From positions 127,554 through 191,553 of the forward strand of contig JADJOG010000002.1 in NCBI GenBank assembly GCA_016713865.1: a stretch of 64,000 nucleotides of DNA. The letters run 5' to 3'. Position numbers and translations under genes: made by a program. A model generated the notes under the pieces. That model saw nothing but the letters and a program-made list of their open reading frames with translations, did no database searches and was not told the DNA's origin. The number at the start of each line of letters is the position of its first letter. Position 1 is the stretch's first letter. Positions 42,322-52,100 of the stretch are shown one piece after another. Source of the stretch: Flavobacteriales bacterium (GTDB lineage: Bacteria; Bacteroidota; Bacteroidia; Flavobacteriales_F; PHOS-HE28).

Positions 42322-44804
42322 GCAGCCCCCGCGCGTTCCACACCTTGATGGCGATGCTCGTCGCATGCAGCGCAGCGTTCGGGCAGAGCACCGTGGTGAG
42401 CGGCCGTGTTACCGATGCCCGCTCCGGTGAAGGTCTGCCCTTCGTGAACATCGCCTTCCGCGATAGCCGCGTGGGCACAACTACGGATATCGACGGCAGA
42501 TATCGCATCGAAACCTATTATGCCACCGACTCCATCATCTTCTCCTTCGTGGGCTATGTGCCGCGTTCCTTCGCCGTTCGCAAGGACCGCCAGCAGGTGA
42601 TCGATGCCCCGCTGGAGCCCAGTGCCACCATGCTCCAGGAAGTGGTGATCAAGCCCACGGAGAATCCCGCCTTCGAGATCCTGCGCCGGGTAATCCGCCA
42701 TAAGCCGGCCAACAATCGCGAGAAGCTGGGCGCATACGAATACGAGGCATACAACAAGATCGAGTTCGACCTGAACAACATCACGGAAGAGTTCACGCAG
42801 AAGAAGATCTTCAAGCCCTTCGCGTTCATCTTCGAGAATATCGATAGCGCCGATGCGAAGCCCGCGCTGCCCATCTTCATGACGGAGAGCATCTCGGAGG
42901 TTTACTACCGCCAAACGCCCAAGGCGCAGAAAGAGCGCATCCGTGGCACCAAGGTGAGCGGCATCGAGAACGAGAGCGTGTCGCAGTTCATGGGCGACAT
43001 GTACCAGAACGTGAACATCTACGAGAACTACCTGGTGATCTTCGGCAAGAACTTCATCAGCCCGGTGGCCGATGGCTGGCGCGGTTTCTACGATTTCTAC
43101 CTCACCGATAGCGCCTTCGTGGGCAAGTACTGGTGCTACAAGCTCGAGTTCAAGCCCAAGCGGGTTCAGGAACTGGCCTTTTCAGGGCATATGTGGGTGA
43201 ATGACACCACGTATGCGGTACGCCGGATCGAAGCGGGCATCGCTCAAGGAGCCAACCTCAATTTCGTCGAGGGCTTCTGGGTGCGGCAGCAATACGATCA
43301 GGTGCAGAAAGAAGTGTGGATGCTCACGCGCGATGAGCTCGTGGTCGACCTGAACGTGATCAAGGATACCGGCAAGCCCAACAAGAACAAGGTGCAGGGC
43401 TTCTATGGAAGGCGCACGGCCACCTACCGCGATTTCGTGATCAATCAGCCGCGCGATGCGGTTTTCTATGAAGGGGCCGATCAGGTGACGATGGCCATTG
43501 ATCCATTGAGCCTGGGCAGCGATTACTGGGATACGCACCGCCATGTGCCGCTCACGGCCAAGGAGAATGCCATCTACCACATGGTCGATACCATGAAGAC
43601 GATACCTCGGTTCCGCACATACGTGGATATCGTGAGCACGATCGTGAGCGGGTATTACGAGCGAGGTTTGATCGAATACGGCCCGTACTTCACCACATTC
43701 AGTTTCAACCAGGTCGAAGGGGCACGCTTCCGACTAGGTGGGCGCACGAGCAACAAATTCAGCAATTGGGTCGAGTTCGAGGGCTACACGGCCTACGGCA
43801 CCACTGATGAGCGCTTCAAGTTCGGGCTGGCTACGCGCGGCTTCATCAGTAAGCAGCCGCGCCTGCTCTACCGGGCCGGCTACAAGCACGACCTGGAGCA
43901 ATTGGGCCAGAGCGTGAATGCTTTCCGGAACGACAACATCCTCGGAAGCGTTTTCCGCATCAACCCCAACAACAAGCTCACCGATGTGGAGGAGTGGCGC
44001 TTCGGGCTCGAACGCGAGTGGTTCTCTGGATTCACCAATGAGGCGATGCTGCGCTACCGCGTGCTGATGCCGCTCGGAAGCCTGCGCTATGAGCGCTTCA
44101 CAGAAGGCCAGGAGCCCGTGAGCGTGAGCAGCATCAAGACCGCCGAGGTGGCGCTGAACACGCGCTTCGCCTTCCGCGAGAAATACGTGAGCGGCGAGTT
44201 CGACCGTGTGGCCGTCGGTTTCAACAAATGGCCCACGATCGAAGCGCATGTCGCCTACGGTGCCCCGCAGCTCTTCAAGAGCGATTTCGAGTACACCAAG
44301 GTCGTGGGCCGCGTATACAAGCGCTGGCAGCTGGGTGCCTTCGGTTGGATGCGCACGACGCTCGAAGGTGGCCGCACCTTCGGCACGCTGCCCTATCCCT
44401 TGCTCACCATTCACAGCGGCAACGAGACGCTTTATCTCGACGACGTCTCGTTCAACACCATGCGCTTCTTCGAGTTCATCAGTGATCGCTACGTGCAATT
44501 CTTCGCTGAGCATCACTTCGAGGGGCTCTTCCTCAACCGAATCCCGCTCATGCGCCGGTTGAAGTGGCGCGAGGTGGCCACTTTCAAGGGCGTGGCGGGA
44601 GATCTTGACCCGAAGCATTTCGCCGAGATGAATCTCCTGGACAACATGTACGGACTGTACAATGGCCCCTTCATGGAAGCGAGCGCAGGCATCGAGAACA
44701 TCTTCAAGGTGCTGCGCACCGATATCATCTGGCGCTTGCGCTACAACGACCATCCCGGCACGCGGCCCTTCGCCATTCGCGCCAAGATCGTGATCAACTT
44801 CTAA
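42318..44804 (+). CDS. DUF5686 outer-membrane protein with carboxypeptidase-regulatory-like domain
   Basis: The 828-residue protein has a signal peptide, then a CarboxypepD_reg-like domain (VVSGRVTDARSGEGLPFVNI, GTTTDIDGRYRIE, FSFVGYVPRSF) as found on SusC-type receptors. A long DUF5686 region follows (YEAYNKIEFDLNNI, YRQTPKAQKERIRGTKVSG, MYQNVNIYENYLVIFGKNF) and ends in a beta-barrel-like C-terminus (FAIRAKIVINF). There is no TonB plug domain, so it is not itself a TonB-dependent transporter. DUF5686 proteins are very common in Bacteroidota outer membranes; their role is unknown. The frame is unbroken over 2.5 kb, unlike many neighbours. Confidence 0.9.
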   Translation: MSSPRAFHTLMAMLVACSAAFGQSTVVSGRVTDARSGEGLPFVNIAFRDSRVGTTTDIDGRYRIETYYATDSIIFSFVGYVPRSFAVRKDRQQVIDAPLEPSATMLQEVVIKPTENPAFEILRRVIRHKPANNREKLGAYEYEAYNKIEFDLNNITEEFTQKKIFKPFAFIFENIDSADAKPALPIFMTESISEVYYRQTPKAQKERIRGTKVSGIENESVSQFMGDMYQNVNIYENYLVIFGKNFISPVADGWRGFYDFYLTDSAFVGKYWCYKLEFKPKRVQELAFSGHMWVNDTTYAVRRIEAGIAQGANLNFVEGFWVRQQYDQVQKEVWMLTRDELVVDLNVIKDTGKPNKNKVQGFYGRRTATYRDFVINQPRDAVFYEGADQVTMAIDPLSLGSDYWDTHRHVPLTAKENAIYHMVDTMKTIPRFRTYVDIVSTIVSGYYERGLIEYGPYFTTFSFNQVEGARFRLGGRTSNKFSNWVEFEGYTAYGTTDERFKFGLATRGFISKQPRLLYRAGYKHDLEQLGQSVNAFRNDNILGSVFRINPNNKLTDVEEWRFGLEREWFSGFTNEAMLRYRVLMPLGSLRYERFTEGQEPVSVSSIKTAEVALNTRFAFREKYVSGEFDRVAVGFNKWPTIEAHVAYGAPQLFKSDFEYTKVVGRVYKRWQLGAFGWMRTTLEGGRTFGTLPYPLLTIHSGNETLYLDDVSFNTMRFFEFISDRYVQFFAEHHFEGLFLNRIPLMRRLKWREVATFKGVAGDLDPKHFAEMNLLDNMYGLYNGPFMEASAGIENIFKVLRTDIIWRLRYNDHPGTRPFAIRAKIVINF

Positions 44805-44807
44805 GGC

Positions 44808-45540
44808 ATGCTGCGCACCGAAGCACTCATCAAGCGATACAAGCGGCGAACCGTGGTTGGCGGTGTTAGCGTGCAGGTGCGGCAAGGCGAGATCGTGGGC
44901 CTCCTGGGTCCCAACGGCGCTGGCAAGACAACGACCTTCTATACGGTCGTGGGCCTGGTGAAGCCCAATGAAGGGCGCGTGCTGCTCGATGACCTGGACA
45001 TCACCGCGCTGCCCATGTACAAGCGCGCGAAGCTTGGCATCGGTTACTTGCCGCAGGAAGCCAGCGTGTTCCGCAAGCTCAGCGTCGAAGACAACATCAA
45101 GGCGATCCTGGAGATGACGGGTAAATCGCGCCAAGAGCAGGAGCAGAAACTTGAGCAATTGCTCGATGAGTTCAGCTTGCAGCATGTGCGCAAGAGCATG
45201 GGCGATGTGCTCAGCGGCGGCGAACGGCGGCGCACCGAGATCGCGCGCGCACTTGCCACCGAGCCGCGCTTCATCCTGCTCGATGAGCCCTTCGCGGGCG
45301 TTGACCCGATCGCCGTGGAGGACATCCAAGGCATCGTGAGCAAGCTGAAGCAGAAGAACATCGGCGTGCTCATTACCGACCACAATGTGCAGGAGACGTT
45401 GAGCATCACCGATCGCGCGTACCTGCTCTATGAGGGCCGCATCCTTAAGCAAGGAACGGCTGAGGAACTCGCTGGCGACGCCGAGGTGCGCGAGAAATAC
45501 CCTAGGCCGGAATTTCGTGCTTCGCAGGAAACAGTTCTGA
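44808..45540 (+). CDS. lptB: LPS export ABC transporter ATP-binding protein, frameshift in the tail
   Basis: LptB powers extraction of lipopolysaccharide from the inner membrane with LptF and LptG. It shows Walker A GPNGAGKTTTFYTVVG, the Q-loop region YLPQEASVFRKLSVEDN, signature LSGGERRRTEIARALA, Walker B FILLDEPFAGVDPIA and switch VLITDHNVQETL. As given, the frame runs to 45557 with an odd ending PRPEFRASQETV. Removing one C from CCC at 45500-45502 gives KYLGRNFVLRRKQF and a stop at 45538-45540, matching the YLGxNFxL ending of the family. I therefore place the true end at 45540. It overlaps the convergent membrane-protein gene. Confidence 0.92.
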
Positions 45541-46704
45541 ATGGGCGCGCCAACTGATCAGCACCGCGACCACGATCTGCACCGCTAGAAATTCGTGCCA
45601 TGGATTATCGCCGGCCACATTGGTGGAGAGCACGAATGCATAGCGTGTGATCAAGTACATGAGAGTCGTTGCGGCAACCAGCGCAGCGAATACCAGCGGC
45701 TTGCGCATCGCGGCGAACAGACGGTTCCAACCGCCATACGCTTCAATCCATTGCACGATGGCCTTGCCGAGCAGTGGCCAAGCCAGCAAGAGCGGCAAGG
45801 CGAACACACGCGCTTCGCGGGCCTTTGCAGCTACGAGGACCGCGAGCGCATTCAGCACGAGCGCGATCATGAAAGCACGTAGGAGCTTTCGTTCATCCGG
45901 AGCAGCACCGCGCATATAGCACCACAGCAAAGTGCAAGGCAGCAAGAGCACGAGCAGCGCATAGCCAATGGTCTCACCAGCCATTGTCCAGGTGCCGAAG
46001 TTGAAGGCAAGCGTTCCCAAGCGGGTGTAGGCATCGTTGGCTGCGTGATCGGCGAGCCCGGCCGCTGGCAGGAAACTCACGAGGAAGAGTGCGAAGAGCA
46101 GCAGCGGCGTGATAAGCAGCGCCCAGCGCGAGTTGCGCGAAAGACCGGGGATCATGGCGAAGGAAGGTAGCAGGAAGATGCTCGTTTCATGGGCGATCAG
46201 TGATAGCGCCATGGCAATGCTCGAGAGCACTACGCGGCCTTGCCAAGCCGCAGCGAAGGCGATCAAGAAGGCCGCATATTGAAGTGGCTCGTCGTAGGTG
46301 TACATCGGCTCGAACCAAGCGAAGAGCACGGTGGGTGATAGATGGAAAATGGCTTGCGCGATGGTGGCCTGTGCGTGGGATGATCCAAGCAGCTGCGCGA
46401 TGCGGCGAATGAGCAAGCCGCACAGGAAGAACAGCCCGAAGCTCCACAGCATGAAGGCGCTTTTCGGCGGCATGCCGGTCGCTGTCATGGAATTGATGCA
46501 CCATGTCGTAAGCGGGCGGCGGCGGAACGAGATGTCGCTGCCCGATCGATGATCATCGATGATCTGCGCGATGTAATCCTGCCCGATCGGCTGACCATCC
46601 CACGCCATGGCTCCGCGATTGAGCATGGTGACCCAGATGGGCGCGAAGTGCAGCGCGAGGGATAAGGCCGTGAGCGCGAGACCGAGGAGGATGCTGCGTG
46701 TCAT
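45502..46704 (-). CDS. Unknown multi-pass membrane protein
   Basis: The 400-residue protein has ten or more hydrophobic helices and short polar loops. An acidic-tipped first loop (AWDGQPIGQDYIAQIIDDHRSG) and FEPMYTYDEPLQYAAF recall lipid-linked-sugar glycosyltransferases of the GT-C fold, but I cannot assign a family. The start ATG 46704 gives a good first helix (MTRSILLGLALTALSLALHF). Its 3' end overlaps lptB tail-to-tail by about 39 bp after correction of the lptB frame. The CAACC-type repeat at 46740-46797 lies just upstream. Confidence 0.7.
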   Translation of the reverse strand: MTRSILLGLALTALSLALHFAPIWVTMLNRGAMAWDGQPIGQDYIAQIIDDHRSGSDISFRRRPLTTWCINSMTATGMPPKSAFMLWSFGLFFLCGLLIRRIAQLLGSSHAQATIAQAIFHLSPTVLFAWFEPMYTYDEPLQYAAFLIAFAAAWQGRVVLSSIAMALSLIAHETSIFLLPSFAMIPGLSRNSRWALLITPLLLFALFLVSFLPAAGLADHAANDAYTRLGTLAFNFGTWTMAGETIGYALLVLLLPCTLLWCYMRGAAPDERKLLRAFMIALVLNALAVLVAAKAREARVFALPLLLAWPLLGKAIVQWIEAYGGWNRLFAAMRKPLVFAALVAATTLMYLITRYAFVLSTNVAGDNPWHEFLAVQIVVAVLISWRAHSELFPAKHEIPA

Positions 46705-46739
46705 GCCGCTTGAGGGTTGTCGCCAACGAACGGGCCGCG

Positions 46740-46797
46740 CGCAAAGGTTGAGAGTTGGAGGTTGCCCAACCCTCAATAACTAATCAACCCGCAACCT
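46740..46797. repeat. CAACC-type repeat with inverted arms at the purS 3' end
   Basis: The stretch contains GGTTGAGAGTTGGAGGTTGC, then CCAACCCTCAATAACTAATC and AACCCGCAACCTC, so GGTTGC and GCAACC form an inverted repeat. On the minus strand it includes the last purS codons, so the purS C-terminus (EEVAG) is partly repeat-encoded. Confidence 0.55.
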
Positions 46798-47044
46798 CTT
46801 CAACCTTGAAGTTGAATCGCTCCATCACCTGATTGGCGAGAAGCTTCTTGCACGCCTCTTCCACTTTCGCCTCAGCGGTTTTCTGGTCAGCGGCCTCAAT
46901 GTGCAAGGTGATGTGCTTGCCGATGCGCACCCCGCTGATCTCGGGCAGACCCAGATTGCCCATGGCGCCGGTAACGGCCTTGCCCTGCGGGTCCAAGAGG
47001 TTGTCGTGGGGCATCACATCGATGGAAGCGCGGAAGTTCTTCAT
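46784..47044 (-). CDS. purS: Phosphoribosylformylglycinamidine synthase subunit PurS
   Basis: PurS is the small bridging subunit of the three-part FGAM synthase (PurL, PurQ, PurS) in purine synthesis. The 86-residue protein matches the usual length with MPHDNLLDPQGKAVTGAMGNLGL and VRIGKHITLHIEA, and a C-terminal helix-strand (EEACKKLLANQVMERFNFKVEEV). purL and purQ are not in this window. The start is ATG 47044, 17 bp upstream of a strong hairpin. Confidence 0.9.
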   Translation of the reverse strand: MKNFRASIDVMPHDNLLDPQGKAVTGAMGNLGLPEISGVRIGKHITLHIEAADQKTAEAKVEEACKKLLANQVMERFNFKVEEVAG

Positions 47045-47060
47045 GGGTTAAGACAATGGG

Positions 47061-47123
47061 CCGTAAAGGCGCAGAGGCGCAAAGAAATGCGTTCGGCCGC
47101 TTTGCGCCTCTGCGCCTTTGCGG
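47061..47123. repeat. Long hairpin built from GGCGCAGAGGCGCAAAG
   Basis: The left arm (47061-47084) and right arm (47100-47123) are complementary over 24 bp with one T-G wobble at 47064, around a 15-nt loop. It fills the gap between pssA and purS. The word CGCAAAGGCGCAGAGGCGCA is familiar as a dispersed repeat in many environmental bacteria. It could also end pssA transcription. Confidence 0.75.
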
Positions 47124-47927
47124 CTATTTCTCGCCGGGTTCTGGAAAGATCCTGCCCCACACCGGACTCAGCAGATACACCACCAAGATGAGCGGTACCG
47201 CGAGCACACCATACAGCGCGATCAAAACTGCGCCAATTCCGATCAGCAGGTAGATGACCTCGTTGCCCTTCCACTTCGCGTGCTTGAACTTGAGGGAGGG
47301 GAGGGGGATGGAGGAGAGCATGAGGAAAGCGAGCACCGCTGCGAGCATCAGCTTCTGGATCGGGTCGGCCATGAATGCGCCGATATGGCTCATCATTTCA
47401 TTGGCGCCGGGTCCGAAACGAAGCCCGATGCCCCACGAGATGCTGCCGAACGAGGCCCACAACAGTGCATTGGCTGGAGTCGCGAGCCCGAGGAAGCCGG
47501 TGCTCTGGCGGGTGTCCGTGTTGAACTTGGCTAAGCGCCACATGGAAGCAATCGCGATCACCAATGCGCAAGCCACAGTAGCCCAAGGCGGTTCGCCGAA
47601 CAGGTCGTTTGAACCAACAGTGGACGGCACGAATTCACGGTTCGAATCAATCGCGACCTGAAGCGCTTTCCACGGGACAATGGCCGAGATGAATGCCGGC
47701 GCCACCCCGAAGGTCACCATATCCGCCAGGCTATCCAGTTGCTTGCCCAATTCGCTTCCCCCGCCCAAGGCCCGGGCCGCCAAGCCATCGAGCACATCGA
47801 AGAACGCCCCTGCGAACACCAGCCAACACGCCAGTGTTAGCTGTCCTTGGGAGGCGAAAAGGATGGATCCGACCCCGCAGGATAGGTTCGCCGTGGTAAG
47901 CAAATCGGGTAGTCGCGGCAGCTTCAT
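47124..47927 (-). CDS. pssA: CDP-diacylglycerol-serine O-phosphatidyltransferase
   Basis: PssA makes phosphatidylserine from CDP-diacylglycerol and serine at the inner membrane, the route to phosphatidylethanolamine. The 267-residue multi-helix protein shows the CDP-alcohol phosphotransferase motif FDVLDGLAARALGGGSELGKQLDSLADMVTFG (DG-AR-G-D-D in order) near residues 44-75. The N-terminus LPRLPDLLTTANLSCGVGSI is typical of the Bacteroidota enzyme. The start is ATG 47927; a longer frame to 48155 overlaps the divergent porV2 gene. Confidence 0.93.
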   Translation of the reverse strand: MKLPRLPDLLTTANLSCGVGSILFASQGQLTLACWLVFAGAFFDVLDGLAARALGGGSELGKQLDSLADMVTFGVAPAFISAIVPWKALQVAIDSNREFVPSTVGSNDLFGEPPWATVACALVIAIASMWRLAKFNTDTRQSTGFLGLATPANALLWASFGSISWGIGLRFGPGANEMMSHIGAFMADPIQKLMLAAVLAFLMLSSIPLPSLKFKHAKWKGNEVIYLLIGIGAVLIALYGVLAVPLILVVYLLSPVWGRIFPEPGEK

Positions 47928-47950
47928 GTCAATCGGGGCCGAAGGAAGGA

Positions 47951-47958
47951 TAATTTCG
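47951..47958 (+). promoter_or_regulatory. -7 promoter element of the porV2-porU2 operon
   Basis: TAATTTCG (TAnnTTTG with one change) lies 51 nt upstream of the porV2 ATG in the 82-bp gap shared with the divergent pssA gene. Confidence 0.4.
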
Positions 47959-48009
47959 GGCAATGATCCCGGCCACCACTCGTTGGATGCTGCGTCAATA
48001 CCAAGCCGA

Positions 48010-49113
48010 ATGAACACCGTGAAGATGAAGGGGATGCGCAGCGCCGTTGTAGCTCTCTCGACCGCGATCCTGAGCCAAGCGTTCGCACAAACCGATGCGC
48101 CGAAGTACAGCAACGAGTTCCTCGCGATCGGCGTGGGCGCCCGGGCCTTGGGCATGGGCAGCGCCTACACCGCATCGGTGGGCGACGTGACAAGTGGTTA
48201 TTGGAACCCCGCTGGGTTGTTGGGCGTTCGCGGCGACCTTCAAGTGGGCGCCATGCATAGCGAATATTTCGCGGGCATTGCCAAGTACGATTACGTCGGA
48301 CTGGCCAAACCGATCGATTCCACCAGCGCCATCGGTTTCAGCTTCATCCGTTTCGGCATCGATAATATCCCGAACACGATCGACCTGATCGATCCCAGCG
48401 GCAACATTGATTACGACCGCATCACTTCGTTCAGCAGCGCCGATCATGCTTTCATCCTCAGCTACGCGCGCAAGCTCCGTGTGCCGGGCCTTCGCGTGGG
48501 CGGCAACGCCAAGGTGATCTATCGTCGCGTGGGCGAGTTCGGCAAGGCGTGGGGCTTCGGCCTCGATGCCGCCGCGCGTTACGATCTTGATGCCTGGCGT
48601 TTCAGCGCGGTGGCGCGCGATATCACCAGCACGTTCAATGCTTGGAGCTATACGCTCGACCAGCGCACCATCGATGTGTTCACGCAGACTGGCAACGAGA
48701 TCCCGGCGAACAGCGTGGAGGTGACCTTGCCCCGATTGGTGCTCGGAGTCGCTCGCCAATTCAACTTCGGCAAGAAGTTCGGGCTCATCGCCGCCGCCGA
48801 TCTGGAGAACACTTTCGATGGCAAGCGCAACACCTTCATCAAGAGCAGCGTTGCCAGTATTGATCCTCGTCTCGGCCTTGAGCTGGGATACGCCGGCGTC
48901 ATATTCGTGCGTACCGGCATCAGCAACATCCAACGTGTTACCGACATCAGCGGGAAGGAGTCGCTCTCGATTCAGCCGAACATGGGCATCGGCCTCAAGA
49001 TCCGCAGCCTCGCCATCGATTATGCGCTCACCGACATCGGCGATAACAGCGTGGCCCTTTACAGCAACGTGTTCTCGTTGCGATTCGACCTGTTCAAGCG
49101 ACCGAGCTCATGA
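48010..49113 (+). CDS. PorV/PorQ-family T9SS outer-membrane protein (PorV2-like)
   Basis: The 367-residue protein has a signal peptide ending SQAFAQ and the PorV-family N-terminus YSNEFLAIGVGARALGMGSAYTA followed by GDVTSGYWNPAGL. The rest is a FadL-like 14-strand barrel ending VFSLRFDLF. PorV proteins shuttle T9SS cargo from the Sov translocon to the PorU sortase and attachment complex. The gene overlaps the PorU2-like sortase by 4 bp (ATGA), and such pairs are usually named PorV2/PorU2 to separate them from the canonical set. I use ATG 48010; ATG 48025 is possible. Confidence 0.85.
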   Translation: MNTVKMKGMRSAVVALSTAILSQAFAQTDAPKYSNEFLAIGVGARALGMGSAYTASVGDVTSGYWNPAGLLGVRGDLQVGAMHSEYFAGIAKYDYVGLAKPIDSTSAIGFSFIRFGIDNIPNTIDLIDPSGNIDYDRITSFSSADHAFILSYARKLRVPGLRVGGNAKVIYRRVGEFGKAWGFGLDAAARYDLDAWRFSAVARDITSTFNAWSYTLDQRTIDVFTQTGNEIPANSVEVTLPRLVLGVARQFNFGKKFGLIAAADLENTFDGKRNTFIKSSVASIDPRLGLELGYAGVIFVRTGISNIQRVTDISGKESLSIQPNMGIGLKIRSLAIDYALTDIGDNSVALYSNVFSLRFDLFKRPSS

Positions 49114-52100
49114 ATAGACTGCTACCGCTGATCGTCCTCATGGGCCTGGCATCCGCGGCATCGGCGCAGCCGCTCGGATATGGCAATGCTTGGATCGATT
49201 ACGGCAGGCAGTACTGGAAATTCGAGGTCTTCGCCGATGGCGTCTATCGGATCGATAGCGCCACGCTGGCTCAATCGGGCTTCCCAGTCGCTACGGTTGA
49301 TCCGCGCCACCTCATGCTCTTCGGCAAAGAGGAGCAGGTGCCCATTTACGTGCAAGGCGAAGGCGATGGCGTGCTGAATGCGGGCGACTTCATCGAGTTC
49401 CGCGCCGAGAAAGCCGATGGACAGTGCGACCGAAGGCTGTATCCGTATCCAGCGGCGATGGCCAATCCATATTACAGCCTCTGGAACGATACGGTACGCT
49501 ACTTCCTGACGTGGGACACGCAGGCGCCTGCGATGCATATCAAGTCGTACGTGAATACGCAGGTCGACGCGGCCCAGCCCAGTCCTTGGGTTTGGACTGA
49601 AGCGCTGTTGAATTACGCCAATGACTATCTCGTTGGGCAGATCGACACTTGGCTGGGTTCGCAGAACATCCCGGGCACATCGGCATTGATGATAGAGGCC
49701 GAGGGGTTCACCGGTCCAATGGTGTTCAACACCAGTCAGCCAGAGGCGAACATCGATGTCGCGGTGAGCACGCCATCGGCCTACACAGCTTCTGATGCGC
49801 CGCTCGCGCGTGTTACCACTACTTCCATAGGCATGGGTGTTACCGGCGCCGTGGGCATACCAGACCACCATTTGCAAGTGAAAGCGGGCCCGGGCTTCGC
49901 GCAGGTCATGTTCGATACGCTCTTCAACGGTCCGACCACCATGCGCAGGAGCTTCGACATCCCCGGCGCATGGGTTGGAGTCAGTACACCGTTGCGCTTC
50001 AGTGTGCTGCATGACCTCCCTTTGGCAATCACCAATCCGAATTACCTCGATTGGCAATCCGTTACCAACGTGCTGGTCCGTTACGCTCGGACCCTGGATG
50101 CAGTGGGAGCGCAACCGGTGATGATGGAGGTGCCTGACGATGGCAGCGGACCGTTACCACGGCTCGATATCGGAGGTTTCGCCGGAACACCAGTGGTGTA
50201 TGCGTGGGGTGATACGGTGCGGCGGATCCTGCCATCGCTTGGTACAGCTTGGCATGCGTTGTTCCCGCGATTGCCTGGAAGCCCGACCACCCAGGCTTAT
50301 GTATTCGCGCAGGAATCCATCCAGTCGATCACTTCCTTGCGAAAGGCAACCCCGACAGGCTTTTTCAATAATTACGGCCTGCTCAACGCCGATAGCGCTG
50401 TACTGATCGTGGCGCACCGCAAGCTCTGGAACGGCGCGTCGATGTACCGGAACTACCGAGAGAACCTGGCGCCACCGGACCGGCGCCGCAACTCCGTGCT
50501 GGTCGATGTGGATGAGTTGTATGACCAGTACGGCGCTGGGGTGCCGAAGAATGCGGGTGCCATCCGTATGTTCTGCAAGCATCTGCTGGATGTTTGGAGC
50601 ACCGCCCCGCAAGGTCTTTTCTTGATCGGAAAAGGCGTGAATACCTGGAACGCATTCTTCTCGGGCAACGCCAGCGTGCGACCCGATGCCAGTGGCGCTT
50701 ACGCCCGCACTCTTGTGCCCACCTATGGTTTCCCTAGCAGTGACCAATGCTTCACCACGGGCCTCAACTTCGATGTTCGGCGCATGGATATCCCGGTGGG
50801 CCGCATCAGCGCGAACGACGATTCGCAGGTGACCGATTACCTCGCCAAGGTGTCGGCAACGGAATGGAACGCGGCAGCACCCGCCATCTGGCAGAAGAAC
50901 ATCATGCATTTCGCCGGGGGCTTCACGGCAAGCGAGATCGGCACACACGAACAGATCCTCAATGGCTTCGGCCAGATCGCTACTGGCACCAACTTCGGCG
51001 GGAATGTGGCCGCTTTCCGCAAGAACACCTCGCAGACCATCAGCACGATCGGGCTGGCTGCCGCCGACTCGGTGCGACGCTTGATCGAGGATGAAGGAGT
51101 GACGATGATGAATTTCCTCTCGCATGCGTATGCGAGCAATTTCGATGTCACCATCGATGAGCCGCAGAATTACAACTGGGGCGGCAAGCACCCGCTGCTC
51201 ATCGGCAACTCGTGCTACATCGGCAATGTGCACATGAACGGGCCATTCAGCACCACGGAGAATTGGACCCTCATGCCCAATGCCGGGCCGCATTCCTTCA
51301 TCGCTTCCACGCAACAGGGATTCAGGCCCTACCTGGTCACCTTCACGAACAACTTCTACGAGAGCCTGAGCCGTGTGAACCATGGCGCCACCATCGGCGA
51401 GCACATGAAGTATGCCCTCATGCAGAGCCAGCTGCAATCGTTCACGCTGCCCATGACATGGCACATGCACACTTTCCACCTTGAGGGGTGATCCGATGCT
51501 CGTTCTGAACACGCACAACAAACCGGACTACGCCGTGAGCGCGCCGGAGATCCTCTTCGAGCCGACGATCATCTCGGCCGATGTGGACAGCTTCACGGTG
51601 AAGGTGGTCGTAAGCAATCTGGCGCGTGCCATCGACGGCTCGGTGAACATTGAGCTGCAACGCATCAATCCGGGGCTCGGCAGCAATCCGATAAGCTATT
51701 TCACCACGCTCACGAACCTGTACCTGCGCGATACGGCGGTGTTCCGCCTGCCCACCCTAGGATTCAGCGGCGGCCAAGGCACCAACCAGATCCGCGCAAT
51801 CGTGGATCTTGCGCCCGATCTTGTTGATGAGATCGATAACACGGCCAACAACACGGCATCCACATCGCTGTTCATCACCAGCGGCGATATCGTTCCGGTG
51901 TATCCGTATGACTTCGCCGTGGTGCCCGACCCCACGGCCACATTGAAGGCCAGCACCGGTGACCCGCTAGCTCCCGTGCGCACCTATGTGTTCCAGATCG
52001 ATACCACCGACACCTTCGATAGCCCGGCCATGGAGAGCTTCACCACGCAGGCGCCGGGTGGCGTGGTTTCGTGGGATCCGCAGGGCATCTTCGCCCTGAA

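Noticed and set aside
43734..45452. A 572-codon minus-strand frame opposite DUF5686 and lptB
   Set aside because: It is a long shadow frame. Both opposing genes have clear family motifs and this frame has none.
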